From JANLUX01 sp031366005 (GTDB lineage: Bacteria; Bacteroidota; Bacteroidia; AKYH767-A; OLB10), in NCBI GenBank assembly GCA_031366005.1, contig JANLZB010000072.1:1-47299 (forward strand): a DNA stretch of 47,299 nt. The letters are read 5' to 3'. The notes under the pieces are model-generated. The model saw only the letters and a list, made by a program, of their open reading frames with translations, did not search any database and had not been told where the DNA came from. The translations under genes were made by a program, and so were the position numbers. Positions 17,234-25,660 of the stretch are shown in pieces (within the stretch, counting starts at the first letter, position 1; every line of letters starts with the position of its first letter).

Positions 17234-20200
17234 TTATTGTGTACTGATTTTATCAGGGTGCAGATATTGCTGGTAGCGATGCAACTTCACAAAAAATGTA
17301 GTTCCTTCTCCCTCACGCGTTTCAAACCATACGGAACCTTCCATACTTTCAACCATGTTTTTCACCATTGCCAAACCAAGTCCAGTTCCTGCTGTTTTAG
17401 TAGTGAAGTTAGGAACGAAAATTTTTTCAGTCTGCTCAGAAGCAATACCTGTTCCATTGTCTTTAACTGAAACCACATATTGATCTGACATTGTTTCCAT
17501 CCCTATTTCAATAATGCCTTGACGTTCAGGTGGAATTGATTGTATTGCGTTTTTTATCAGGTTTGAAAAAATGCGGAGCAACTGATCTTTGTCAGCATTC
17601 ACAATTAAATCTCTATTATCTGTTGAATTGTAGTTGATTTGAATGTTTTCGGTTTCACTGTAAAGGTTAACTGTTGTTTGAAGGATATTTGAAAGGTCAA
17701 CCTTAACATTTTCTGCCTTGGGCATTTTTGCAAAATCAGAAAATGCAGTTGCAATAGAAGACAATGTTTCAATTTGTTCGATGAGGGTTTGAGAAACACG
17801 TTCAACCATTTGATCCAAGTTCGGACTTTTATCAATCCACGCACGTTGCAAATGTTGCACTGATAACTTCATTGGAGTGAGTGGATTTTTTATTTCGTGA
17901 GCCACCTGCTTCGCCATTTCTCTCCAGGCACTTTCACGTTCCGATTTTGCCAGCCGGTCAGCACTGTTCTGAAGTTCTTCCACCATGCGGTTATACTCAT
18001 TTACCAGTGAACCTATTTCATCTTTTCGTTTCCAGATTAATGGCTCGTTACTATTGCCAAGCTTGGTACGCTTTAATCCAAGCTGGATAATTTTTAATGG
18101 TCTTGTAATTCTGTTGGAGATAAAAAATGTAGCAAGCACAGCAAAAGAAAAAAGCAAAACGTAAATATTTATCAACGCAACTAAAAAAGAACTGATCTCT
18201 TTTTTTAAATCTGACTCACGCGCGAAGTAAGGCAGGTTGAGATAACCTATCGTTTCATTATCACTGTTACGCAATGACTCATAAGCAGCGATATAACTTA
18301 ACGCTCCAATTCTTTCATTCTGCGTGTAGATTGTTTTCTGATTGTTTTTTAATTCAGTTAATGCCGGGCGGTTCATTAGTGGTGCAATAATATCCTGCTC
18401 GTAAATGGTAGGTTGCGAGGAGAACAATAAATATCCTTGTGCACTGTATATATTAAAATCCAAACCAAGCGTGTGTGCTAACTGGTTAAAAGCAAAAGCA
18501 AGATCATCAGTAATATCACCACCAAAATTTTTGCGTTCTCCCACTTCATTCTCAATTAAAACAATCAGCGAGTTCAGTTTTTCTTTGATGCGTGCATTTT
18601 GCGCCTGTGTATAATTACGAATGATGTAAGTGATGGTGGTAACTCCTACCAGTCCAAGTGAAACAATAACAATAGAAATAATGGTGATTTGAATTCTTCC
18701 TTTGAAATTCTGAAACATTCTGAAACCATAGTTAGTTCCTCGGACAATTAGGTAGATCACTAAAAATAAAATACTGAAAAATGTGAAAATGTAAGAGAAC
18801 AATGTAATGTAAACCAGTGCTCCAAGATTATAAATGCTCAAAACAATTAATCCGTCATTTCCTGTTTTATAAAACAAGTGCGAGTAACTTTCAAAATTTG
18901 CAAACCGGTAAGGCTGCGTTCCTTCATAATACTCTTTATAGAGTGAAGAAGTGAGATAATAATTGTAAGCACCCGTCTGACTTATCAAAATTCCCTTCTG
19001 ATACCGGGCATAAGAATAATTTGTTAAATCAGTCTGCCTGTTAATTTTATCACTGATCAGCAATTCAGGCAAACCACTTTCGCCCTGCACAAAACGTGCA
19101 GTCAACTCAACAATTAAATATCCGCCTTCTCCGTTTTCATTCAGCAGTGTTATCAAAGAAAGATAACGTATGCGTCCTGAAGAATTTTCCATCAGAAACA
19201 ACTTGCTGCTGTTGGTTGCTTTTCCGTTGCGGATAATATTTTGATTAATAAGATCAAGATTCCAACCCGGATCACCAATGTTGTTAAGCGGTATCTCATT
19301 AGCATTGAAGTACTTAAACTGCACATCATACTTACCAAGATATCCGCTGAAATAAATTCTGGTAAGTCTTCTGTTTATTTCCTCTATTATTTGTGGATTG
19401 CTCCGAAGCTGATTTAATCCATCACTTAAAAAATGATGAGTAGAATAATCATTTTGCAATCTTTTCACCACATCATCAAAAAGATATTCTGCAACAAGAT
19501 CTTGTTCATTTTCCAGCTTGGAAGCAAGCAATATTCTTTTCTCGCGCTCACGCGTATGATTAAATTCATTGATGATCTGCGCTGCATACAATGAAAATCC
19601 AAACACCACGAGTAGTGATCTTGTGAAAGAAAAAAGCCTTCGTGAAGTATTACGTACATAACTGATGAACATCATTAAAAAATTAGCAAGTAAAAAAGAA
19701 CTTACTCCATAATTGATAAAAAATTCAGTATTACGCAACCAGATTAACAGCATAAGAAAAACACCTTGTGTTATCAGAAAGAGAATAACTACATCACCAA
19801 AACCCAGATGTGTTTTCTGGATAAAACGAACGCTTCCATCGCACACTAAATAAAAAGCAAACAGTAAAATTCCGATGATAAGTATGCCGATTATACTGAA
19901 ACCGGATAGCTCAAACACATTGTTGATGTTAAAAGAAATCTGCGAATTGATGATCAGTCCACTTAAAATATAATTGATTAAAACAGAAAAAAGAAAAGTT
20001 AACAGTAAGGTAAGAATGATGATAACTGACCAGCGTTTTTTGCGCAGCTGCTCATGCCGAACCAATACCAATCCTGAATAATAAACATAGGCATATATCA
20101 CAACGAGTAAAAGCAACAAACTATTAAACAGCAAATCGCCTAATGAATTTAAAAAATAAGCGCTTGCATAATATTTAGGACTGAAAAGCGGAGTATTATA

Positions 20201-20992
20201 AAGTGAATGCGGCAAATGCGCTAAGGTCATCAGGAAACGGAGAAAAATTAATCCGATTAATGACAAACCATACACAGAACGCAAACGCCCTAACAGCACT
20301 ACAATATCCAACAGAAACAAAAACAATCCGAGAAAAGCAAATCCATAAGCGATAGCAGCATAAGGAAAACTTTCGTCTTCAATATCATTACTGTTAAATT
20401 TTATTGAGAAGAGATATTGTCCCTCAGCAGATTTTATGGAAAATAATTTTTCATTTTCGTTTACCACCAATTCTGCATTGTCTGGCAGAGCAAGAGAAGG
20501 ATTAAAATTATTGATGATGTATTTGTTCTGATACGCATATTGATGTTTAACAAGATATAATCCGACCAATAATTGTGAATCTGTTTTACGTTTAAAGACT
20601 TGATACCAGCCGTTTTTATAAAGCACAAGCTGATGATTAGTCCATGTGTTTGCTTTCTCCATTTCAGGCAACACCTGATTGTCTGACCAATAAACAGCGT
20701 GATTATATTCAAAGACAAAAAAACTTAATCCGGAAGGTTTGCCTGTTTTAATTTCTGTCAATGCTTTCTCAACCTGATCACCTTTAGCAAATTGTTTTTG
20801 TAATTCATTCAGAAAAAACTCATTGGTAAGTTCATTACCCAGATAGCGTTGCTGTGCACGTAAAGCAAATTCCCTGAAGTTAAACTTGTGTTTACTATGC
20901 CGGATCTCCAGCAGATAGCCTGTGGCAAAAAATATTGCTGTTAATAAAAAGACAATGTAAACTCTGCGTGGTAAACGTATTTTGCGTTGCAT
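17234..20992 (-). CDS. Very large multi-pass sensor histidine kinase (NtrY-like catalytic part)
   Basis: About 1252 residues. After an N-terminal anchor and a roughly 190-residue extracytoplasmic region come about eight closely spaced membrane helices (about 215-480), a second external region (about 490-730), two more helices, a short sensor loop, and a last helix leading into a HAMP linker (ISNRITRPLKIIQLGL). The transmitter has the H-box QVAHEIKNPLTPMKLS with phospho-acceptor His1032, followed by N-box (NLIKNAIQS), G1 (DNGTGI) and G2 (GTGLGLAMV) ATP-binding motifs. The REMAKQVAHEIKNPLTP context is NtrY-like. No response regulator is adjacent, so it is an orphan here. The ATG at 20992 is chosen over a TTG at 21016. 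Confidence 0.87.
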   Translation of the reverse strand: MQRKIRLPRRVYIVFLLTAIFFATGYLLEIRHSKHKFNFREFALRAQQRYLGNELTNEFFLNELQKQFAKGDQVEKALTEIKTGKPSGLSFFVFEYNHAVYWSDNQVLPEMEKANTWTNHQLVLYKNGWYQVFKRKTDSQLLVGLYLVKHQYAYQNKYIINNFNPSLALPDNAELVVNENEKLFSIKSAEGQYLFSIKFNSNDIEDESFPYAAIAYGFAFLGLFLFLLDIVVLLGRLRSVYGLSLIGLIFLRFLMTLAHLPHSLYNTPLFSPKYYASAYFLNSLGDLLFNSLLLLLVVIYAYVYYSGLVLVRHEQLRKKRWSVIIILTLLLTFLFSVLINYILSGLIINSQISFNINNVFELSGFSIIGILIIGILLFAFYLVCDGSVRFIQKTHLGFGDVVILFLITQGVFLMLLIWLRNTEFFINYGVSSFLLANFLMMFISYVRNTSRRLFSFTRSLLVVFGFSLYAAQIINEFNHTREREKRILLASKLENEQDLVAEYLFDDVVKRLQNDYSTHHFLSDGLNQLRSNPQIIEEINRRLTRIYFSGYLGKYDVQFKYFNANEIPLNNIGDPGWNLDLINQNIIRNGKATNSSKLFLMENSSGRIRYLSLITLLNENGEGGYLIVELTARFVQGESGLPELLISDKINRQTDLTNYSYARYQKGILISQTGAYNYYLTSSLYKEYYEGTQPYRFANFESYSHLFYKTGNDGLIVLSIYNLGALVYITLFSYIFTFFSILFLVIYLIVRGTNYGFRMFQNFKGRIQITIISIVIVSLGLVGVTTITYIIRNYTQAQNARIKEKLNSLIVLIENEVGERKNFGGDITDDLAFAFNQLAHTLGLDFNIYSAQGYLLFSSQPTIYEQDIIAPLMNRPALTELKNNQKTIYTQNERIGALSYIAAYESLRNSDNETIGYLNLPYFARESDLKKEISSFLVALINIYVLLFSFAVLATFFISNRITRPLKIIQLGLKRTKLGNSNEPLIWKRKDEIGSLVNEYNRMVEELQNSADRLAKSERESAWREMAKQVAHEIKNPLTPMKLSVQHLQRAWIDKSPNLDQMVERVSQTLIEQIETLSSIATAFSDFAKMPKAENVKVDLSNILQTTVNLYSETENIQINYNSTDNRDLIVNADKDQLLRIFSNLIKNAIQSIPPERQGIIEIGMETMSDQYVVSVKDNGTGIASEQTEKIFVPNFTTKTAGTGLGLAMVKNMVESMEGSVWFETREGEGTTFFVKLHRYQQYLHPDKISTQ

Positions 20993-21069
20993 GAATAAAA
21001 CAAATGTAGTGAGCAAGTAATTGTTATTGGAGTTATGGCTAATGATTTATCAACGACACATTGTTTTTA

Positions 21070-21077
21070 TACTTTTG
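21070..21077 (+). promoter_or_regulatory. Candidate -7 element of the biotin-carrier gene
   Basis: TACTTTTG matches the TAnnTTTG -7 consensus 30 bases ahead of the biotin carrier ATG. No good TTG was found at the right spacing upstream, so only the -7 half is supported. Confidence 0.35.
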
Positions 21078-21107
21078 TTAAGTTATTAATTCCTGAATAA
21101 AGCATTT

Positions 21108-21605
21108 ATGAAAGTAAGAGTGAATAATAAATATGATTTTGTTTTGAAAAAAAAAGGTAAAAACATATTTCTTCAAAATAAAGCAGTTGAATTTGATTTA
21201 ATAGAAATCCGCCCTGATTCTTTTAATTTGCTTTTAAATAATAAATCTTTTAATGTTGAAATAATAGAAGCTGATTCAAAAGCCAAACATTACAAGTTGT
21301 TATTGAACAATAAAATTTTTACTGTTTCATTAAAAGATAAGCTTGATGATTTATTGCAAGAGCTGGGAATGGATGCTGCAGCATCTATAAAAGTGAATGA
21401 TCTAAAAGCTCCGATGCCGGGATTGGTTTTAGATATATTAGTACAAGAAGGAGATAAAATAAATAAAGGCGATACTTTGATTTTGCTTGAAGCAATGAAG
21501 ATGGAAAATGGATTGAAGGCAATTGCGGATGCAACAGTGAAAAAAATTTCAGTTAAAAAAGGAAATACTGTTGAGAAAAACCAGATACTGATTCAGTTGG
21601 AATAA
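21108..21605 (+). CDS. Biotin carboxyl carrier protein of an acyl-CoA carboxylase
   Basis: A 165-residue carrier. The last 70 residues form a biotinyl domain, with the biotin acceptor Lys131 in EAMKMEN and the partner hairpin APMPGLVLDILVQEGD. The first 95 residues are a separate beta-rich region, as in the carrier subunits of propionyl- or methylcrotonyl-type carboxylases rather than AccB, which has a Pro/Ala-rich linker. The biotin would shuttle CO2 from a biotin carboxylase to an acyl-CoA carboxyltransferase. Those catalytic subunits are not in the window. With the B12 subunit and MeaB nearby, propionyl-CoA carboxylase is the favoured assignment. Confidence 0.85.
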   Translation: MKVRVNNKYDFVLKKKGKNIFLQNKAVEFDLIEIRPDSFNLLLNNKSFNVEIIEADSKAKHYKLLLNNKIFTVSLKDKLDDLLQELGMDAAASIKVNDLKAPMPGLVLDILVQEGDKINKGDTLILLEAMKMENGLKAIADATVKKISVKKGNTVEKNQILIQLE

Positions 21606-21627
21606 TATTAATCATAAAACTTTTGTC

Positions 21628-22347
21628 ATGAAAAAATCACACAACAGACGGGAATTTATCCGCACTAGCAGTTTACTTGCTATTGGAACTTTTGCGGCAA
21701 CGCAATTGAAGGCAAACGATTTTAAATTATTTGATACAGACAGTAATCTTTTCACGCTGCCTCCGCTCCCTTATGATTATAATGCACTTGAACCTCATAT
21801 TGATGCCAAGACAATGGAGATTCATCATGACAAACATCATAAAACCTATGTGGATAAACTGAATGAAGCCATTGCATCCAACAAGATTACAGAAACTTCT
21901 CTGGAAAAAATGTTTAAGAAAATAAGCACTTATCCTGCGGCAATACGCAACCACGGTGGAGGACATTACAATCATTCAATGTTTTGGCAAATGATGAAAC
22001 CGAATGCTGAGTCTCCGGGTGGTGCCGTAACAGAAGCAATCAATGCAACGTTTGGTTCTATGGATGAGTGCAAAAAGAAATTCAGTGATGCAGCTAAATC
22101 ACGCTTTGGTTCAGGATGGGCATGGCTGGTTAAAGGCGATGATGGAAAATTAAATATCTGTTCAACACCTAACCAGGATAATCCATTGATGGATGTTTCA
22201 GAATGTAAAGGAACGCCATTGTTAGGTTTGGATGTGTGGGAACATGCTTATTATTTAAAGTATCAAAACCTGCGTGCTGATTACATCAATGCATTTTGGA
22301 ATGTTGTCAATTGGGATGAAGTGAATAAACGCTATGCAGGGAAGTGA
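21628..22347 (+). CDS. Tat-exported Mn-type superoxide dismutase
   Basis: A 239-residue Fe/Mn superoxide dismutase converting superoxide to peroxide and oxygen. The four metal ligands align as His67 (EIHHDKHH), His116 (HYNHSMFW), Asp202 and His206 (LDVWEHAYY). The GGGHYNHS block and Gln183 in NQDNPLM match the Mn-type rather than the Fe-type enzyme. A twin-arginine signal (NRREFIRTS at 6-14, then a hydrophobic stretch and TQLKAND) shows export in folded form, which suits a metalloenzyme loaded in the cytosol. It starts 22 bases after the biotin carrier and may be co-transcribed with it, although the functions look unrelated. Confidence 0.93.
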   Translation: MKKSHNRREFIRTSSLLAIGTFAATQLKANDFKLFDTDSNLFTLPPLPYDYNALEPHIDAKTMEIHHDKHHKTYVDKLNEAIASNKITETSLEKMFKKISTYPAAIRNHGGGHYNHSMFWQMMKPNAESPGGAVTEAINATFGSMDECKKKFSDAAKSRFGSGWAWLVKGDDGKLNICSTPNQDNPLMDVSECKGTPLLGLDVWEHAYYLKYQNLRADYINAFWNVVNWDEVNKRYAGK

Positions 22348-22369
22348 TAAAATATTTACACTAACACTC

Positions 22370-22414
22370 TCGTGTCTGCCATTCAAAAGGAAATTTCTAA
22401 TGTTAGAGACACGA
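22370..22414. repeat. Inverted repeat in the gap after the superoxide dismutase gene
   Basis: TCGTGTCT (22370-22377) and AGACACGA (22407-22414) are perfectly complementary with a 29-base loop. CTAACA and TGTTAG nearby offer a competing pairing. No T-run follows, so it is not a standard terminator. The rest of the 209-base gap to the next gene shows no recognised feature. Confidence 0.4.
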
Positions 22415-22556
22415 AAGGTTGATAACGCAAATAGATTGTTTGCAAGTGTAAAACCTTATGCTGTATTAAATTTTCTTTCATGCCTTTACAACCTACCTGC
22501 AACTATATGACAAGTTTCCTCCTTAATGACATCGAGAGATTTCGTTTTGTTAGCTG

Positions 22557-23468
22557 ATGATAAAAGAAATTCTCTTAAGTGAACAATTGCAACAAGGTAA
22601 TCGCAAAGCATTAGCCCGTTGCATTTCATTAGTTGAAAATGAAGTTGCAGATTATCATAACTTACTCTCTTCACTTAACATCAACCTTTTAATTCCTTTA
22701 ATAGGAATCACAGGACCTCCGGGTGCAGGCAAAAGCACACTGCTCAATGCTCTCATAAAAGAATTGCTTCAACAAAATCCTGAAACACATATTGCAGTGA
22801 TTGCTGTGGATCCAACTTCACCATTTACTAAAGGGTCATTGCTTGGTGACAGGTTACGCATGTCAGAACATTTTAATGACGAGAGAGTTTATATCAGATC
22901 GCTCGCAACACGTGGCGCATTAGGAGGACTGGCTGCAAAAACGCTGGAGATAACTCATGTATTACGCGCTGCAAAGTTTGATTACATTTTTGTGGAAACA
23001 GTAGGCGTTGGTCAATCAGAAGTGGAAATAGCATCACTTGCTGATACTACTGTGGTGGTGATGGTTCCTGAATCAGGCGATGACATACAAACACTGAAAG
23101 CTGGCATTATGGAAATTGCTGATGTATTTGTAATCAACAAATCTGATCGTGAAGGAGCTGAAAAGATGATGAAATATCTTTATTCAGCATTGCATGAAAA
23201 ACCGCTGAGCAACTGGCAAATTCCGGTAATAAAAACTGTGGCACTTAAAGGAGAAGGAATTACTGAACTGATAAATAAAATAAAAACACATCAACAACAT
23301 TCGCACCTCGAATTAAGAACCGGAATGATTGCTGAACATGCCTATCGTATAATTCAAAATCAACGCATGCAAAATATCAGCATTAAGAATTTAAGTGAAG
23401 AGTTAAGTTCAGAAATAAAAAAAGAGGACTTTAATATTTATAAGTTCACAAAAAAATATTACACCTAA
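22557..23468 (+). CDS. meaB: Methylmalonyl-CoA mutase-associated GTPase MeaB
   Basis: A 303-residue G3E-family GTPase that protects and reloads the B12 cofactor of methylmalonyl-CoA mutase. Motifs: Walker A GPPGAGKS at 53-60, the switch region VETVGVGQSE at 146-155, and the guanine-specificity motif NKSD at 194-197; DPTSPFTKGSLLGDR near 85-99 is characteristic of the ArgK/MeaB branch. The C-terminal dimerisation region is present, so the protein is full length. It lies about 5.4 kb from the stand-alone B12-binding subunit, on the other strand, which supports a working adenosylcobalamin-dependent mutase in the organism. Confidence 0.93.
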   Translation: MIKEILLSEQLQQGNRKALARCISLVENEVADYHNLLSSLNINLLIPLIGITGPPGAGKSTLLNALIKELLQQNPETHIAVIAVDPTSPFTKGSLLGDRLRMSEHFNDERVYIRSLATRGALGGLAAKTLEITHVLRAAKFDYIFVETVGVGQSEVEIASLADTTVVVMVPESGDDIQTLKAGIMEIADVFVINKSDREGAEKMMKYLYSALHEKPLSNWQIPVIKTVALKGEGITELINKIKTHQQHSHLELRTGMIAEHAYRIIQNQRMQNISIKNLSEELSSEIKKEDFNIYKFTKKYYT

Positions 23469-23475
23469 TTATCTA

Positions 23476-23961
23476 TTACATTTTTCTTTTCAGCAAACAC
23501 CTTTCAATTGCCTTTTGATATTTCGCGATATCATCATCATCCACCGAATACAATAATGCTTTTTGAAAATTTTCAAAGGCATCATCAAATTGTTTTTGTC
23601 GCTCGTACATCAATCCTAATAGATGATATACTTTATCCTTGTCCATTCCCGGAGTTTCCAGACCTTTATTGAGCACTGCCACCTGTTCAGTATATCTCTC
23701 CTGAGAAAATAGTAATTCAGCATAATGCAAATAGGTGAAACTATAAGCAGGTGTCAATATCATTGCCTGTTTAAAGTATGCTTCTGCCTGTGCGTGATCT
23801 TCAAAAGAAATGAGATAGATAATTCCAAGTAATGCGTGTGCTTTTCCAAAGTCAGGATACCGTGCAATAAGATCATGAAGAAGACTGGCGGCAATACCCG
23901 CATCACCCTCATCAGCTTTCATGCGGGCTTCAAAAAAAAGTCTTTCTGCTTCAATACTCAT
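23476..23961 (-). CDS. Tetratricopeptide-repeat protein
   Basis: A 161-residue protein made almost wholly of helical TPR units: segments with the W/A-x2-L/G-Y-x-A pattern begin at about residues 8, 46, 80 and 112 (for example AHALLGIIYL, SFTYLHYAELLF, VYHLLGLMYERQ). TPR proteins are scaffolds for protein-protein contact; the partner is unknown. There is no signal peptide when translation starts from the ATG at 23961, which is preferred to an upstream TTG at 23988. It is convergent with meaB (7-base gap) and lies 91 bases downstream of no same-strand gene except the O-antigen-ligase-like gene, which ends at 24053 in the opposite direction of reading order. Confidence 0.8.
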   Translation of the reverse strand: MSIEAERLFFEARMKADEGDAGIAASLLHDLIARYPDFGKAHALLGIIYLISFEDHAQAEAYFKQAMILTPAYSFTYLHYAELLFSQERYTEQVAVLNKGLETPGMDKDKVYHLLGLMYERQKQFDDAFENFQKALLYSVDDDDIAKYQKAIERCLLKRKM

Positions 23962-24052
23962 CAAGGTAAAATAACCGGAAGTGCGCAATATACGGCAAGC
24001 AAATTTTGCTTAAAAGCAACATGGGTAAACTGTTAAAAACTTTAAGTGAAAA

Positions 24053-25627
24053 TTAACCCATCCTGTTTTTAAATGCAGCACTATGAGTGAAAAAGAAACT
24101 GTTAAAAAATGCATAGAACGTAACTCCCGCCTGGGTTTCAAGCGTATCCTCCGTTAACATGGAGAGTAAGGCAATGAGCAGAAAAGAAGTATAGAGGTAT
24201 CCGGTATTTTTCAACCAAATGGCGGGAAATAACAGACTAAACAGGAAATAGAGACCACCAATAATCCCAAATGTTACTGTCATTGTAAGATACTGGTTGT
24301 GCGATCTGAGTCTGCTTGCCGAATTCAGGTTTGAATTTCTTTCGTTATAAGCGGTATTAAATGCCTGTTGCACATCACCTGTTCCAACACCGGTTAACGG
24401 ATTTTTTGAAATGATATATAAAGCAGTTTTCCAGAATTCAAAACGTTGCATAACTGAATGACCTGATGGATTATCGTTGTAATAATACTGGCGATATTCC
24501 CAGGCAAGCTGCTGGATTCTTGCTTTAATATCGCTCAGGTTTTTATAGTTAACATTGGCAATTCCTTTTTCTATAGCGCGAACTTCAGTTACATTTAATT
24601 GCGCAACACCAGCGGCATCACGTGACAGGTTTTTGGACGCAAGAAAACGGATGAGTGTGTATTTAATATCCTGTCCTCTTTCATCTTTTCCCCTGTAAGA
24701 TAATTTGCTCCGGCTATTCCATGCAGAGTCCAATTCTTTTTCACATATCTTAATCCAGACCAGGTGACCATTTTCAAGGTCTTTACTTAAGGTGTCGTGT
24801 GTATAAGGATTACCTAATGCGGTGTACGCTGGCAATTCGCTATAGTTAACACTTGTTTCTTTAAGTGAATCAACAAAAACATATTTGTATATTTTATAAG
24901 ATGTGAATGACACAATCATTGATAAAAACATTAAACCAACACGCATTATTACCGGTGACTGCTTATTGTAATAAGTCCAGGCTGTATAAACTAACAAACA
25001 AACTAAAACGGAAAGTCCTGTGAGTGATTCAAGCAATAAAAGAAAACCTGTGAAATAAATAATTATTAAAACGAAAATTAATTTTAATAGAAATGAGGTA
25101 TATATTTTCAAAAAATAAATACAACATGCAATTGCAACACAAACCAATAAGGCAAGCCTGATGTGGGAAATAAAAATGGAAATATCCCTTATGTCATACA
25201 GCTCTTTATGAATAATGCCAGCGTAAACCATTATGCTGATTAACGAAGAAGTAATTACAGCTGCTATAAAAAGTTTAAGGGTGAGATAAAAATGTTTTTG
25301 CTCTAATGGTTTTGAAGAAATAAAAATGAGCGGCAAAAGCAACAAGGGTAATTTAATCCTGATGTCGCGAAATGCATATTCAAAATCAGTGGTATAAATT
25401 AATCCGACCAGATGTAATAAATACACTCCGGCAAGCACGAGAAAAACCGGATGAGTGAATACCTGTTTTATTTTTTCTTTTATGTTTCCCTCTAAAATCC
25501 ATGCACCCAATAAAATAAACTGGGAGATACTCATCAAAAACATAGAGAGTGGTAATGCAATCACCAATAAAAAAATTCCCGACAAATAAATCTGACGGGA
25601 AAAATTGCTCACCGAAAATGAATTCAT
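24053..25627 (-). CDS. O-antigen ligase/polymerase-like membrane protein (Wzy_C family)
   Basis: A 524-residue protein with about 11-12 membrane helices, in groups on either side of a large periplasmic loop (about 265-400). The end of that loop has the family pattern NPLTGVGTGDVQQAF followed by RSHNQYL, seen in WaaL/Wzy proteins where the Arg and His of the loop are needed for glycan transfer. It would ligate or polymerise surface polysaccharide in the periplasm. It follows the S41 protease gene by 33 bases on the same strand and may be read from the hemD-rnpA transcript or independently. Confidence 0.8.
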   Translation of the reverse strand: MNSFSVSNFSRQIYLSGIFLLVIALPLSMFLMSISQFILLGAWILEGNIKEKIKQVFTHPVFLVLAGVYLLHLVGLIYTTDFEYAFRDIRIKLPLLLLPLIFISSKPLEQKHFYLTLKLFIAAVITSSLISIMVYAGIIHKELYDIRDISIFISHIRLALLVCVAIACCIYFLKIYTSFLLKLIFVLIIIYFTGFLLLLESLTGLSVLVCLLVYTAWTYYNKQSPVIMRVGLMFLSMIVSFTSYKIYKYVFVDSLKETSVNYSELPAYTALGNPYTHDTLSKDLENGHLVWIKICEKELDSAWNSRSKLSYRGKDERGQDIKYTLIRFLASKNLSRDAAGVAQLNVTEVRAIEKGIANVNYKNLSDIKARIQQLAWEYRQYYYNDNPSGHSVMQRFEFWKTALYIISKNPLTGVGTGDVQQAFNTAYNERNSNLNSASRLRSHNQYLTMTVTFGIIGGLYFLFSLLFPAIWLKNTGYLYTSFLLIALLSMLTEDTLETQAGVTFYAFFNSFFFTHSAAFKNRMG

Positions 25628-25660
25628 TGTATAAATGAAACGACCAGGTATTTAGTCTTG

